Shown: in pieces, positions 35,535 through 48,340 of the stretch
How positions within the stretch are numbered: position 1 is the stretch's first letter
Layout: the number at the start of each line of letters is the position of its first letter
Assembly (NCBI GenBank): GCA_964058805.1
Contig: CAXKVV010000051.1
Coordinates: 1 to 64,000 of the forward strand
Reading direction: 5' to 3'
Length of the DNA stretch: 64,000 bases
From: Schoenoplectus triqueter
Taxonomy: Eukaryota > Streptophyta > Magnoliopsida > Poales > Cyperaceae
Made by a program: the position numbers and the translations under genes
Notes under the pieces: generated by a model
What the model saw: the letters and a program-made list of their open reading frames with translations, nothing else
What the model was told of the DNA's origin: nothing
Databases searched by the model: none

Positions 35535-35539
35535 GCGTC
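35535..35539. repeat. 5-bp target-site duplication, right
   Basis: GCGTC is the second copy of the retrotransposon target. It continues into GGGTATC of the interrupted satellite monomer. Confidence 0.95.
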
Positions 35540-36174
35540 GGGTATCTTTTTCATGTTTTGCGCGCCGGGACTCGTTTTCGGCGGTACCGAGGGCGTCGGG
35601 TCCCGTTTTCATGTTTTGCTCGCCCGAACTCATTTTCGGCGGTACCGAGGGCGTCGGGTCCCGTTTTCATGTTTTGCGCGCCCGGACTCATGTTCGGCGA
35701 TACCGAGGGCGTCGGGTCCCGTTTTCATGTTTTGCGCGCCCGGACACGTTTTCGGCGGTACCGAGGGCGTCGAGTCCCGTTTCCATGTTTTGCCCGCCCC
35801 GATTCGTTTTCGGCGGTACCGAGAGCCTCGGGTCCCGTTTTCAAGATTTGCGCGCTCGAACTCCTTTTCGGCGGTACCGAGGGCGTCGGGTCCCGTTTTT
35901 ATGTTTTACGCGCCCAGACTCGTTTTCGGCGGTACCGAGGGCGTCGGGTCCCGTTTTCATGTTTTGCGCTCCCGGACTCGTTTTCGGCGGTACCGAGGGC
36001 ATCGGGACCCGTTTTCAAGTTTTGCGCGCCCGGACTCGTTTTCGGCGAAACCGAGGGCGTCGGGTCCCGTTTTCATGTTTTGCGCGCCCGGACACGTTTT
36101 CGGCGGTACCGAGGGCGTCGAGTCCCGTTTCCATGTTTTGCCCGCCCCGAGTCGTTTTCGGCGGTACCGAGGGC
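35540..36174. repeat. Satellite, mixed order, right of the retrotransposon
   Basis: These are plain 58-bp monomers. A two-monomer variant pair (GGACACG... with GTCGAGTCCCGTTTCCATG, then TGCCCGCCCCGA) occurs near 35,742 and again near 36,090. The same pair recurs near 39,768, 45,440 and 48,800. Nothing else is seen. Confidence 0.85.
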
Positions 36175-38170
36175 GTCGGGTCCCGTTTTCATGTTTTGCG
36201 TGCCCGGACTCGTTTTCAGCGGTACCGTGGGCGTCGGGGCCCGTTTTCAAGTTTTGCGCGCCCGGACTCGTTTTCGACGGTACAGAGGGCCTCGGGTCCC
36301 GTTTTCAAGATTTGCGCGCGCTGACTCATTTTCGGCGATATAGAGGGCGTCGGGTCCAGTTTTTATGTTTTACGCGCCCAGACTCGTTTTCGGCGGTACC
36401 GAGGGCGTCGGGTCCCGTTTTCATGTTTTGCGCGCCCGGACTCCTTTTCGGCGGTACTGAGGGCGTCGGGTGCTGTTTTCATGTTTTGCGCGCCCGGACT
36501 CGTTTTCGGCGGTACCGAGGGCGTCGGGTCCCGTTTTTATGTTTTGCGCACCCGGACTCGTTTTCGGCGGTACCGAGGGCATCGGGTTCCGTTTTCTTGT
36601 TTTGCGCGCCCGTATTCGTTTTAGGCGGTACCGGGGGCGTCGGGTCCCGTTTTCAAGATTTGCGCGCCCGGACTCGTTTTCGGTGGTACCGAGGGAGTCG
36701 GGTACCGTTTTCATGTTTTGCGCGCTCGGACTCATTTTCGGCGATACCGAGGGCGTCGGGTCCCGTTTTCATATTTTGCGCGCTCGGACTCGTTTTCGGC
36801 GGTACCGAGGGCGTCGGGTATCTTTTTCATGTTTTGCGCGCCCGGACTCGTTTTCGGAGGTACCGAGGGTGTCGGGTTCTGTTTTCATGTTTTGCGCGCC
36901 AGGACTCATTTTCGGCGGTACCGAGGGCGTCGGGTCCCGTTTTCATGTTTTGCGCTCCTGGACTCGTTTTCGGCGGAACCAAGGGCGTCGGGACCCGTTT
37001 TCAAGTTTTGCGCGCCCGGACTCGTTTTCGACGGTAGCGAGGGCGTCGGGTCCCGTTTTCATGTTTTGCGCGCCCGGACTCATTTTCGGCGGTACCGAGG
37101 GCCTCGGGTATCTTTTTCATGTTTTGCGCGCCCGGACTCATTTTCGGCGGTACCGAGGGCCTCGGGTATCTTTTTCATGTTTTGCGCGCCCGGACTCGTT
37201 TTCGGCGGTACCGAGGGCGTCGTGTCCCGTTTTCATGTTTTGCGCGCCCGGACTCATTTTCGACGGTACCGAGGGCGTCGGGTCCCGTTTTCATGTTTTG
37301 CGCGCCCGGACTCATTTTCGGCGGTACCGAGGGAGTCGGGTGTCGTTTTCATGTTTTGCGCGCCCGGACTCGTTTACGGCGGTACCGAGGGCGTCGTGTT
37401 CCGTTTTCAAGATTTGCGCGCCGGGACTCGTTTTCGGTGGTACCGAGGGCGTCGGGTATCTTTTTCATGTTTTGCGCGCCCGGACTCGTTTTCGGCGGTA
37501 CCGAGGGCGTCGGGTCCCGTTTTCATGTTTTGCGCGCCCGGACTCATTTTCGGCTGTACCGAGGGCGTCGGGTCCCGTTTTCATGTTTTGCGCGCCCGGA
37601 CTCATTTTCGGCGGTACCGAGGTCGTCGGGTGCCGTTTTCATGTTTTGCACGCCCGGACTCGTTTTCGGCGGTACCGAGGGCGTCGTGTTCCGTTTTCAA
37701 GATTTGCGCACCCGGACTCGGCTTCGGCGGTACCGAGGGCGTCGGGTCCCGTTTTCATGTTTTGCGCGCCCGGACTCATTTTCGGCGGTACCGAGGGCGT
37801 CGGGTATCTTTTTCATGTTTTGCGCGGCCGGACTCGTTTTCGGCGGTACCGGGGGCGTCGGGTCCCGTTTTCAAGATTTGCGCGCCAGGACTCGTTTTCG
37901 GCGGTACCGAGGGAGTCGGGTACCGTTTTCATGTTTTGCGCGCCCGGACTCATTTTCGACGGTACCGTGGGCGTCGGGTCCCGTTTTCATATTTTGCGCG
38001 CCCCGACTCGTTTTCGGCGGTACCGAGGGCGTCGGGTATCTTTTTCATGTTTTGCGCGCCCGGACTCGTTTTCGGCGGTACCGAGGGCGTCGGGTATCTT
38101 TTTCCTGTTTTGCGCGCCCGGACTCGTTTTCGGCGGTACCGAGGGCGTCGGGTATCTTTATCATGTTTTG
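36175..38170. repeat. Block D, copy 1
   Basis: This stretch of about 2 kb recurs at 39,964-41,900 with an offset of 3,789 bp (36,421 matches 40,210; 36,718 matches 40,507; 37,119 matches 40,908). It starts with the shared CGTGGGCGTCGGGGCCCG monomer near 36,220. A third, shorter copy starts near 42,120. Confidence 0.88.
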
Positions 38171-39963
38171 CGCGCCCGGACTCGTTTTCGGCGGTACCGA
38201 GGGCGTCGGGTCCCGTTTTCATGTTTTGCGCGCCCGGACTCATTTTCGGCGGTACCGAGGGCCTCGGGTATCTTTTTCATGTTTTGCGCGCCCGGACTCA
38301 TTTTCGGCGGTACCGAGGGCCTCGGGTATCTTTTTCATGTTTTGCGCGCCCGGACTCGTTTTCGGCGGTACCGAGGGCGTCGTGTTCCGTTTTCAAGATT
38401 TGCGCGCCCGGACTCGGCTTCGGCGGTACCGAGGGCGTCGGGTCCCGTTTTCATGTTTTGCGCGCCCGGACTCGTTTTCGGCGGTACCGAGGGCGTCGGG
38501 TATCTTTTTCATGTTTTGCGCGGCCGGACTCGTTTTCGGCGGTACCGGGGGCGTCGGGTCCCGTTTTCATGTTTTGCGCGGCCGGACTCATTTTCGGCGG
38601 TACCGAGGGCGTCGGGTCCCGTTTTCATGTTTTGCTTGCCCGGACTCATTTTCGGCGGTACCGAGGGCGTCGGGTCCCGTTTTCATGTTTTGCGCGCCCG
38701 GACTCGTTTTCAGCGGTACTGAGGGCGTCGGGTATCTTTTTCATGCTTTGCGCGCCCGGACTCGTTTTCGGCGGTAGCGAGGGCGTCGGGTCCCGTTTTC
38801 ATGTTTTGCGCGCCCGGACACATTTTCGGCGGGACCAAGGGCGTCGGGTATCTTTATCATGTTTTGCGCGCTCGGACTCATTTTCGGCGGTGCCGAGGGC
38901 GTCGGGTCCCGTTTTTTTGTTTTGCGCGCCCGGACTCGTTTTCGGCGGTACCGAGGGCGTCGGGTCCCGTTTTCATGTTTTGCGCGCCCGGATTCGTTTT
39001 TGGCGGTACCGGGGGCGTCGGGTCCCGTTTTCAAGATTTGCGCGCTCGGACTCATTTTCGGCGGTACCGAGGGCCTCGGGTGCCGTTTTCATGTCTTGCC
39101 CGCCCCGACTCGTTTTCGGCGGTACCGAGGGCGTCCGATCCCTTTTTCTTGTTTTACGCGCCCGGACTCGTTTTCGGCGGTACCGAGGGCGTATTGTCCC
39201 ATTTTCATGTTTTGCGCTCCCGGACACATTTTCGGCTGTACCGAGGGACTCGTGTCCCGTTTACAAGATTTGCGCGCCCGGACTCGTTTTCGGCGGTACC
39301 GAGGGCGTCGGGTCCCGTTTTCAAGATTTGCGCTCCTGGACTCGTTTTCGGCGGTACCGAGGTCCTCGGGTCCCGTTTTCAAGTCTTGCTCGCCCCGACT
39401 CGTTTTGCGCGCCCGAACTCGTTTTCGGCGGTACCGAGGGCGTCGGGTCCCGTTTTCATGTTTTGCGCGCCGGGACTCGTTTTCGGCGGTACCGAGGGCG
39501 TCGGGTCCCGTTTTCATGTTTTGCGCGCCCGAACTCATTTTCGGCGGTACCGAGGGCGTCGGGTCCCGTTTTTATGTTTTACGCGCCCAAACTCGTTTTC
39601 GGCGGTACCGAGGGCGTCGGGTCCCGTTTTCATGTTTTGCGCTCCCGGACTCGTTTTCGGCGGTACCGAGGGCCTCGGGACCCGTTTTCAAGTTTTGCGC
39701 GCCCGAACTCGTTTTCGGCGATACCGAGGGCGTCGGGTCCCGTTTTAATGTTTTGCGCGCCCGGACACGTTTTCGGCGGTACCGAGGGCGTCGAGTCCCG
39801 TTTCCATGTTTTGCCCGCCCCGATTCGTTTTCGGCGGTACCGAGGGCGTCGGGTCCCGTTTTCATGTTTTGCGCTCCCGGACTCGTTTTCGGCTGTACCG
39901 AGGGCGTCGACTATCTTTTTCTTGTTTTGCGCGCCCGGACTCGTTTTTGGCGGTACCGAGGGC
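38171..39963. repeat. Satellite mosaic between block D copies
   Basis: Mixed monomers. The part around 38,970-39,330 matches 54,755-55,115 (offset 15,782) and contains the 3-monomer GTCCGATCCC/GTATTGTCC cassette. A 19-bp monomer remnant lies at 39,396-39,414. No gene is supported. Confidence 0.8.
39396..39414. repeat. 19-bp monomer remnant
   Basis: The monomer starts normally, reads CGACTCGTTTT and passes straight into GCGCGCCC. Thirty-nine bases between the first GTTTT (positions 7-11) and the last GTTTT (46-50) are missing. This is what a deletion between short internal direct repeats would leave. Confidence 0.85.
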
Positions 39964-41900
39964 GTAGGGTCCCGTTTTCATGTTTTGCGTGCCCGGACTC
40001 GTTTTCAGCGGTACCGTGGGCGTCGGGGCCCGTTTTCAAGTTTTGCGCGCCCGGACTCGTTTTCGACGGTACAGAGGGCCTCGGATCCCGTTTTCAAGAT
40101 TTGCGCGCGCTGACTCATTTTCGGCGATATAGAGGGCGTCGGGTCCAGTTTTTATGTTTTACGCGCCCAGACTCGTTTTCGGCGGTACCGAGGGCGTCGG
40201 GTCCCGTTTTCATGTTTTGCGCGCCCGGACTCCTTTTCGGCGGTACTGAGGGCGTCGGGTGCTGTTTTCATGTTTTGCGCGCCCGGACTCGTTTTCGGCG
40301 GTACCGAGGGCGTCGGGTCCCGTTTTTATGTTTTGCGCACCCGGACTCGTTTTCGGCGGTACCGAGGGCGTCGGGTTCCGTTTTCTTGTTTTGCGCGCCC
40401 GTATTCGTTTTAGGCGGTACCGGGGGCGTCGGGTCCCGTTTTCAAGATTTGCGCGCCCGGACTCGTTTTCGGTGGTACCGAGGGAGTCGGGTACCGTTTT
40501 CATGTTTTGCGCGCTCGGACTCATTTTCGGCGATACCGAGGGCGTCGGGTCCCGTTTTCATATTTTGCGCGCTCGGACTCGTTTTCGGCGGTACCGAGGG
40601 CGTCGGGTATCTTTTTCATGTTTTGCGCGCCCGAACTCGTTTTCGGAGGTACCGAGGGTGTCGGGTTCTGTTTTCATGTTTTGCGCGCCAGGACTCATTT
40701 TCGGCGGTACCGAGGGCGTCGGGTCCCGTTTTCATGTTTTGCGCTCCTGGACTCGTTTTCGGCGGAACCAAGGGCGTCGGGACCCGTTTTCAAGTTTTGC
40801 GCGCCCGGACTCGTTTTCGACGGTAGCGAGGGCGTCGGGTCCCGTTTTCATGTTTTGCGCGCCCGGACTCATTTTCGGCGGTACCGAGGGCCTCGGTTAT
40901 CTTTTTCATGTTTTGTGCGCCCGGACTCATTTTCGGCGGTACCGAGGGCCTCGGGTATCTTTTTCATGTTTTGCGCGCCCGGACTCGTTTTCGGCGGTAC
41001 CGAGGGCGTCGTGTCCCGTTTTCATGTTTTGCGCGCCCGGACTCATTTTCGACGGTACCGAGGGCGTCGGGTCCCGTTTTCATGTTTTGCGCGCCCGGAC
41101 TCATTTTCGGCGGTACCGAGGGCGTCGGGTGTCGTTTTCATGTTTTGCGCGCCCGGACTCGTTTATACCGAGGGCGTCGTGTTCCGTTTTCAAGATTTGC
41201 GCGCCGGGACTTGTTTTCGGTGGTACCGAGGGCGTCGGGTATCTTTTTCATGTTTTGCGCGCCCGGACTCGTTTTCGGCGGTACCGAGGGCGTCGGGTCC
41301 CGTTTTCATGTTTTGCGCGCCCGCACTCATTTTCGGCTGTACCGAGGGCGTCGGGTCCCGTTTTCATGTTTTGCGCGCCCGGACTCATTTTCGGCGGTAC
41401 CGAGGTCGTCGGGTGCCGTTTTCATGTTTTGCACGCCCGGACTCGTTTTCGGCGGTACCGAGGGCGTCGTGTTCCGTTTTCAAGATTTGCGCGCCCGGAC
41501 TCGGTTTCGGCGGTACCGAGGGCGTCGGGTCCCGTTTTCATGTTTTGCGCGCCCGGACTCATTTTCGGCGGTACCGAGGGCGTCGGGTATCTTTTTCATG
41601 TTTTGCGCGGCCGGACTCGTTTTCGGCGGTACCGGGGGCGTCGGGTCCCGTTTTCAAGATTTGCGCGCCAGGACTCGTTTTCGGCGGTACCGAGGGAGTC
41701 GGGTACCGTTTTCATGTTTTGCGCGCCCGGACTCATTTTCGACGGTACCGTGGGCGTCGGGTCCCGTTTTCATATTTTGCGCGCCCCGACTCGTTTTCGG
41801 CTGTACCGAGGGCGTCGGGTATCTTTTTCATGTTTTGCGCGCCCGGACTCGTTTTCGGCGGTACCGAGGGCGTCGGGTATCTTTATCATGTTTTGCGCGC
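39964..41900. repeat. Block D, copy 2
   Basis: Second copy of the 36,175-38,170 block. It has lost six bases near 41,165 (GTTTATACCGAG where copy 1 has GTTTACGGCGGTACCGAG), and one TATC/CCTG monomer is absent near 41,870. Otherwise the two copies differ by scattered single bases. Confidence 0.88.
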
Positions 41901-42119
41901 CCGGACTCGTTTTCTGCGGTACCGAGGGCGTCGGGTCCCGTTTTCATGTTTTGCGCGCCCGGACTCATTTTCGGCAGTACCGAGGGCGTCGGGTCCCGTT
42001 TTCATGTTTTGCGCGCCCGGACTCGTTTTCAGCGGTACTGAGGGCGTCGGGTATCTTTTTCATGCTTTGCGCGCCCGGACTCGTTTTCGGCGGTAGCGAG
42101 GGCCTCGGGTCCCGTTTTC
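41901..42119. repeat. Satellite monomers between block D copies 2 and 3
   Basis: About four 58-bp monomers, including a GTTTTCAGCGGTACTGAGG monomer also found near 38,706. Nothing else is seen. Confidence 0.8.
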
Positions 42120-43109
42120 ATGTTTTACGGGCCCGGACTCGTTTTCGGCGGTACCGAGGGCGTCGGGTTCCGTTTTCTTGTTTTGCGCGCTCGTATTCGT
42201 TTTAGGCGGTACCGGGGGCGTCGGGTCCCGTTTTCAAGATTTGCGCGCCCGGACTCATTTTCGGCGGTACCGAGGGAGTCGGGTACCGTTTTCATGTTTT
42301 GCGCGCTCGGACTCCTTTTCGGCGGTACCGAGGGCGTCGGGTCCCGTTTTCATATTTTGCGCGCTCGGACTCGTTTTCGGCGGTACCGAGGGCGTCGGGT
42401 ATCTTTTTCATGTTTTGCGCGCCCGGACTCATTTTCGGAGGTACCGAGGGTGTCGGGTTCTGTTTTCATGTTTTGCGCGCCCGGACTCATTTTCGGCGGT
42501 ACCGAGGGCGTCGGGTCCCGTTTTCATGTTTTGCGCTCCTGGACTCGTTTTCGGCGGAACCAAGGGAGTCGGGACCCGTTTTCAAGTTTTGCGCGCCCGG
42601 ACTCGTTTTCGACGGTAGCGAGGGCGTCGGGTCCCGTTTTCATGTTTTGCGCGCCCGGACTCGTTTTCGGCGGTACCGAGGGCCTCGGGTATCTTTTTCA
42701 TGTTTTGCGCGCCCGGACTCGTTTTCGGCGGTACCGAGGGCCTCGGGTATCTTTTTCATGTTTTGCGCGCCCGGACTCGTTTTCGGCGGTACCGAGGGCG
42801 TCGAGTCCCGTTTTCATGTTTTGCGCGCCCGGACTCATTTTCGGCGGTACCGAGGGCGTCGGGTCCCGTTTTCATGTTTTGCGCGCCCGGACTCATTTTC
42901 GGCGTTACCGAGGGCGTCGGGTGTCGTTTTCATGTTTTGCGCGCCCGGACTCGTTTACGGCGGTACCGAGGGCGTCGTGTTCCGTTTTCAAGATTTGCGC
43001 GCCGGGACTCGTTTTCGGCGGTACCTAGGGCGTCGGGTATCTTTTTCATGTTTTGCGCGCCCGGACTCGTTTTCGGAGGTACCGAGGGTGTCGGGTTCTG
43101 TTTTCATGT
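42120..43109. repeat. Block D, copy 3 (partial)
   Basis: The order of variants matches 40,328-41,220 at an offset of 1,792 bp (31 monomers minus the six bases lost in copy 2). Shared marks are TCGTATTCGTTTTAGGCGG, GGAGGTACCGAGGGTGTC and the GGAACCAAGGG monomer. Similarity is lost after about 43,050. Confidence 0.78.
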
Positions 43110-45190
43110 TTTGCGCGCCCGGACTCATTTTCGGCGGTACCGAGGGCGTCGGGTCCCGTTTTCATGTTTTGCGCTCCTGGACTCGTTTTCGGCGGTACCG
43201 AGGGCCTCGGGTCCCGTTTTCAAGTCTTGCCCGCCCCGACTCGTTTTCGGCGGTACCGAGGGCGTCCGATCCCTTTTTCTTGTTTTGCGCGCCCGGACTA
43301 ATTTTCGGCGGTACCGAGGGCGTATTGTCCCATTTTCATGTTTTGCGCTCCCGGACACGTTTTCGGCGGTACCGAGGGACTCGTGTCCCGTTATCAAGAT
43401 TTGCCAGCCAGATCGTTTTCGGCGGTACCGCGGGCGTCGGGTCCCGTTTTCATGATTTGCGCGCCCGGACTCGTTTTCGGCGGTACCGAGGGCCTCGGGT
43501 CCCGTTTTCAAGATTTGCGCGCTCGAACTCCTTTTCGGCGGTACCGAGGGCGTCGGGTCCCGTTTTTATGTTTTACGCGCCCAGACTCGTTTTCGGCGGT
43601 ACCGAGGGCGTCGGGTCCCGTTTCCAAGATTTGCGCGCCCGAACTCGGTTTCGGCGGTACCGAGGGCGTCGGGACCCGTTTTCAAGTTTTGCGCGCCCGG
43701 ACTCGTTTTCGGCGGTAGCGAGGGCCTCGAGTCCCGTTTTCATGTTTTGCGCGCCCGAACTCGTTTTCGGCGGTACTGAGGGCGTCGGGTATCTTTTTCA
43801 TGTTTTGCGCGCCGGGACTCATTTTCGACGGTACCGAGGGCGTCGGCTCCCGTTTTCATGTTTTGCGCGCCCGGACTCGTTTTCGGCGGTACCGTGGGCG
43901 TCGAGACCCGTTTTCAAGTTTTGCGCGCCCGGACTCGTTTTCGACGGTACCGAGGGCCTCGGGTCCCGTTTTCAAGATTTGCGCGCGCGGACTCATTTTC
44001 GGCGATACCGAGGGCGTCGGGTCCAGTTTTTATGTTTTACGTGCCCAGACTCGTTTTCGGCGGTACCGAGGGCGTCGGGTCCCGTTTTCATGTTTTGCGC
44101 GCCCGGACTCCTTTTCGGCGGTACTGAGGGCGTCGGGTGCAGTTTTCATGTTTTGCGCGCCCGGACTCGTTTTCGGCGGTACCGAGGGCGTCGGGTCCCG
44201 TTTTCATGTTTTGCGCGCCCGGACTCGTTTTCGGCGGTACCGAGGGCGTCGGGTTCCGTTTTCTTGTTTTGCGCGCCCGGATTCGTTTTAGGCGGTACCG
44301 GGGGCGTCGGGTCCCGTTTTTAAGATTTGCGCGCCCGGACTCGTTTTCGGCGGTACCGAGGGAGTCGGGTACCGTTTTCATGTTTTGCGCGCCCGGACTC
44401 ATTTTCGGCGGTACCGAGGGCGTCGGGTCCCGTTTTCATATTTTGCGTGCCCGGACTCGTTTTCGGCGGTACCGAGGGCGTCGGGTATCTTTTTCATGTT
44501 TTGCGCGCCCGGACTCGTTTTCGGCGATACCGAGGGCGTTCGTTCCCTTTTTCTTGTTTTGCGCGCTCGAACTCCTTTTCGAAGGTACCGAGGGCGTCGG
44601 GTCCCGTTTTTATGTTTTACGCGCCCAGACTCGTTTTCGGCGGTACCGAGGGCGTCGGGTCCCGTTTTCATGTTTTGCGCTCCCGGACTCGTTTTCGGCG
44701 GTACCGAGGGCGTCGGGTCCCGTTTTCAAGATTTGCGCGCCCGGAATCGTTTTCGGCGGTACCGAGGGCCTCGGGTCCCGTTTTCAAGATTTGCGCGCTG
44801 GAACTCCTTTTCGGCGGTACCGAGGGCGTCGGGTCCCGTTTTTATGTTTTACGCGCCCAGACTCGTTTTCGGCGGTACCGAGGGCGTCGGGTCCCGTTTT
44901 CATGTTTTGCGCTCTCGGACTCGTTTTCGGCGGTACCGAGGGCGTCGGGACCCGTTTTCAAGTTTTGCGCGCCCGGACTCGGTTTCGGCGGTACCGAGGG
45001 CGTCGGGTCCCGTTTTCATGTTTTGCGCGCCCGAACTCATTTTCGGCGGTACCGAGGGCGTCGGGTTTCTTTTTCTAGTTTTGCGCGCCCGGACTCGTTT
45101 TCGGCGGTACCGGGGGCGTCGGGTCCCGTTTTCAAGATTTGCGCGCCCGGACTCGTTTTCGGCGGTACCGAGGAAGTCGGGTACCGTTTT
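43110..45190. repeat. Block E, copy 1 (partner 51,573-53,827)
   Basis: The offset to the partner is 8,463 bp (43,858 matches 52,321; 44,088 matches 52,551; 44,399 matches 52,862). After about 44,975 the offset is 8,637, so the partner holds three extra monomers. The block contains one 3-monomer cassette near 43,260-43,400, with the rare TTGCCAGCCAGATCG junction. Confidence 0.85.
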
Positions 45191-45194
45191 CATG

Positions 45195-46140
45195 TTTTGC
45201 GCGCCGGGACTCGTTTTCGGCGGTACCGAGGGACTCGTGTCCCATTTTCAAGATTTGCGCGCCCGACCTCGTTTTCGACGGTACCGAGGGCCTCGGGTCC
45301 CGTTTCCAAGATTTGCGCGCCCGGACTCGTTTTCGGCGGTACCGAGTGCCACTGGTCCCGTTTTCAAGATTTACGCGCCCGGACTCATTTTCGGCAGTAC
45401 CGAGGGCGTCGGGTCCCGTTTTCATGTTTTGCGCACCCGGACCCGTTTTCGGCGGTACCGAGGGCGTCGAGTCCCGTTTCCATGTTTTGCCCGCCCCGAT
45501 TCGTTTTCGGCGGTACCGAGGGCGTCGGGTCCCGTTTTCATGTTTTGCGCTCCCGGACTCGTTTTCGGCTGTACCGAGGGCGTCGACTATCTTTTTCATG
45601 TTTTGCGCGCCCGGACTCGTTTTCGGCGGTACCGAGGGCGTCGGGTCCCGTTTTCATGTTTTGCGTGCCCGGACTCATTTTCAGCGGTACCGTGGGCGTC
45701 GGGACCCGTTTTCTAGATTTGCGCGCTCGAACTCCTTTTCGGCGGTACCGAGGGCGTCGGGTCCCGTTTTTATGTTTTACGCGCCCAGACTCGTTTTCGG
45801 CGGTACCGAGGGCGTCGGGTCCCGTTTTCATGTTTTGCGCGCCCCGGACTTGTTTTCGACGGTACCGAGGGCCTCGGGTCCCGTTTTTAAGATTTGCGCG
45901 CGCGGACTCATTTTCGGCGATATAGAGGGCGTCGGGTCCAGTTTTTATGTTTTACGCGCCCAGACTCGTTTTCGGCGGTACCGAGGGCGTCGGGTCCTGT
46001 TTTCATATTTTGCGCGCCCGGACTCCTTTTCGGCGGTACTGAGGGCGTCGGGTGCTGTTTTCATGTTTTGCGCGCCCGGACACGTTTTCGGCGGTACCGA
46101 GGGCGTCGGGTCCCGTTTTTATGTTTTGCGCGCCCGGACT
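45195..46140. repeat. Block F, copy 1 (partner 48,562-49,505)
   Basis: The offset is 3,365 bp, becoming 3,364 after an extra C near 45,845. The first monomers (GGACTCGTGTCCCATTTTC, then the CCCGACCTCG and GAGTGCC types) are the same rare variants found once per HOR-A copy at 2,050, 5,530 and 9,010. This links the right arm to HOR-A. Confidence 0.83.
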
Positions 46141-46915
46141 CGTTTTCGGCGGTTCCGAGGGCGTCGGGTTCCGTTTTCTTGTTTTGCGCGCTCGTATTCG
46201 TTTTAGGCGGTACCGGGGGCGTCGGGTCCCGTTTTCAAGATTTGCGCGCCCGGACTCGTTTTCGGCGGTACCGAGGGAGTCGGGTACCGTTTTCATGTTT
46301 TGCGCGCTCGGACTCATTTTCGGCGGTACCGAGGGCGTCGGGTCCAGTTTTTATGTTTTACGTGCCCAGACTCGTTTTCGGCGGTATCGAGGGCGTCGGG
46401 TCCCGTTTTCATGTTTTGCGCGCCCGGACTCCTTTTCGACGGTACTGAGGGCGTCGGGTGCAGTTTTCATGTTTTGCGCGCCCGGACTCGTTTTCGGCGG
46501 TACCGAGGGCGTCGGGTCCCGTTTTTATGTTTTGCGCGCTCGGACTCGTTTTCGGCGGTTCCGAGGGCGTCGGGTTCCGTTTTCTTGTTTTGCGCGCTCG
46601 TATTCGTTTTAGGCGGTACCGGGGGCGTCGGGTCCCGTTTTCAAGATTTGCGCGCCCGGACTCGTTTTCGGCGGTACCGAGGGAGTCGGGTACCGTTTTC
46701 ATGTTTTGCGCGCTCGGACTCATTTTCGGCGGTACCGAGGGCGTCGGGTCCAGTTTTTATGTTTTACGTGCCCAGACTCGTTTTCGGCGGTATCGAGGGC
46801 GTCGGGTCCCGTTTTCATGTTTTGCGCGCCCGGACTCCTTTTCGACGGTACTGAGGGCGTCGGGTGCAGTTTTCATGTTTTGCGCGCCCGGACTCGTTTT
46901 CGGCGGTACCGAGGG
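45980..46915. repeat. Local 7-monomer (406-bp) tandem repeat
   Basis: Variant order repeats at exactly 406 bp (46,003 and 46,409; 46,300 and 46,706). The CTCCTTTTCG...TACTGAGGG monomer lies at about 46,021, 46,430 and 46,836. About 2.3 copies are present with very few differences, so the amplification is recent. Confidence 0.87.
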
Positions 46916-46919
46916 CGTC

Positions 46920-48325
46920 GGGTCCCGTTTTTATGTTTTACGCGCCCAGACTCGTTTTCGGCGGTACCGAGGGCGTCGGGTCCCGTTTTCATGTTTTGCG
47001 CTCCCGGACTCGTTTTCGGCGGTACCGAGGGCGTCGGGTCCCGTTTTCAAGATTTGCGCGCCCGGAATCGTTTTCGGCGGTACCGAGGGCCTCGGGTCCC
47101 GTTTTCAAGATTTGCGCGCTCGAACACCTTTTCGGCGGTACCGAGGGCGTCGGGTCCCGTTTTTATGTTTTACGCGCCCAGACTCGTTTTCGGCGGTACC
47201 GAGGGCGTCGGGTCCCGTTTTCATGTTTTGCGCTCTCGGACTCGTTTTCGGCGGTACCGAGGGCGTCAGGACCCGTTTTCAAGTTTTGCGCGCCCGGACT
47301 CGTTTTCGGCGGTAGCGAGGGCATCGGGTCCCGTTTTCATGTTTTGCGCGCCCGAACTCGTTTTTGGCGGTACCGAGGGCGTCGGGTATCTTTTTCATGT
47401 TTTGCGCGCCCGGACTCGGTTTCGGCGGTACCGAGGGCGTCGTGTTCCGTTTTCAAGATTTGCGCGCCCGGACTCGGTTTCGGCGGTACCGAGGGCGTCG
47501 GGTCCCGTTTTCATGTTTTGCGCGCCCGAACTCATTTTCGGCGGTACCGAGGGCGTCGGGTATCTTTTTCTAGTTTTGCGCGCCCGGACTCGTTTTCGGC
47601 GGTACCGGGGGCGTCGGGTCCCGTTTTCAAGATTTGCGCGCCCGGACTCGTTTTCGGCGGTACCGAGGGAGTCGGGTACCGTTTTCATGTTTTGCGCGCC
47701 CGGACTCATTTTCGGCGGTAACGTGGGCGTCGGGTCCCGTTTTCATATTTTGCGCGCCCGGACTCGTTTTCGGCGGTACCGAGGGCGTCGGGTATCTTTT
47801 TCATGCTTTGCGCGCCCGGACTCGTTTTCGGCGGTACCGAGGGCGTCGGGTATCTTTTTCCTGTTTTGCGCGCCCGGACTCGTTTTCGGCGGTACCGAGG
47901 GCGTCGGGTATCTTTATCATGTTTTGCGCGCCCGGAATCGTTTTCGGCGGTACCGAGGGCGTCGGGTCCCGTTTTTAAGTTTTGCGCGCCCGGACTCATT
48001 TTCGGCGGTACCGAGGGCGTCGGGTCCCGTTTTCATGTTTTGCGCGCCCGGACTCGTTTTCAGCGGTACCGAGGGCGTCGGGTATCTTTTTCATGATTTG
48101 TGCGCCCGGACTCGTTTTCGGCGGTAGCGAGGGCCTCGGGTCCCGTTTTCATGTTTGACGCGCCCGGACTCGTTTTCGGCGGTACCGAGGGCGTCGGGTA
48201 TCTTTTTCATGTTTTGCGGGCCCAGACTCGTTTTCGGCGGTACCGAGGGCGTCGGGTATCTTTTTCCTATTTTGCGCGCCCGGACTCGTTTTCGGCGGTA
48301 CCGAGGGCGTCAGGTCCCGTTTTCA
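46920..48325. repeat. Block G, copy 1 (partner 53,062-54,467)
   Basis: The offset is 6,142 bp throughout (47,364 matches 53,506; 47,706 matches 53,848; 47,803 matches 53,945), with only scattered base differences. Its left part is also related to 44,600-44,970. Confidence 0.85.
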
Positions 48326-48340
48326 TGTGTTACTCGCCCG

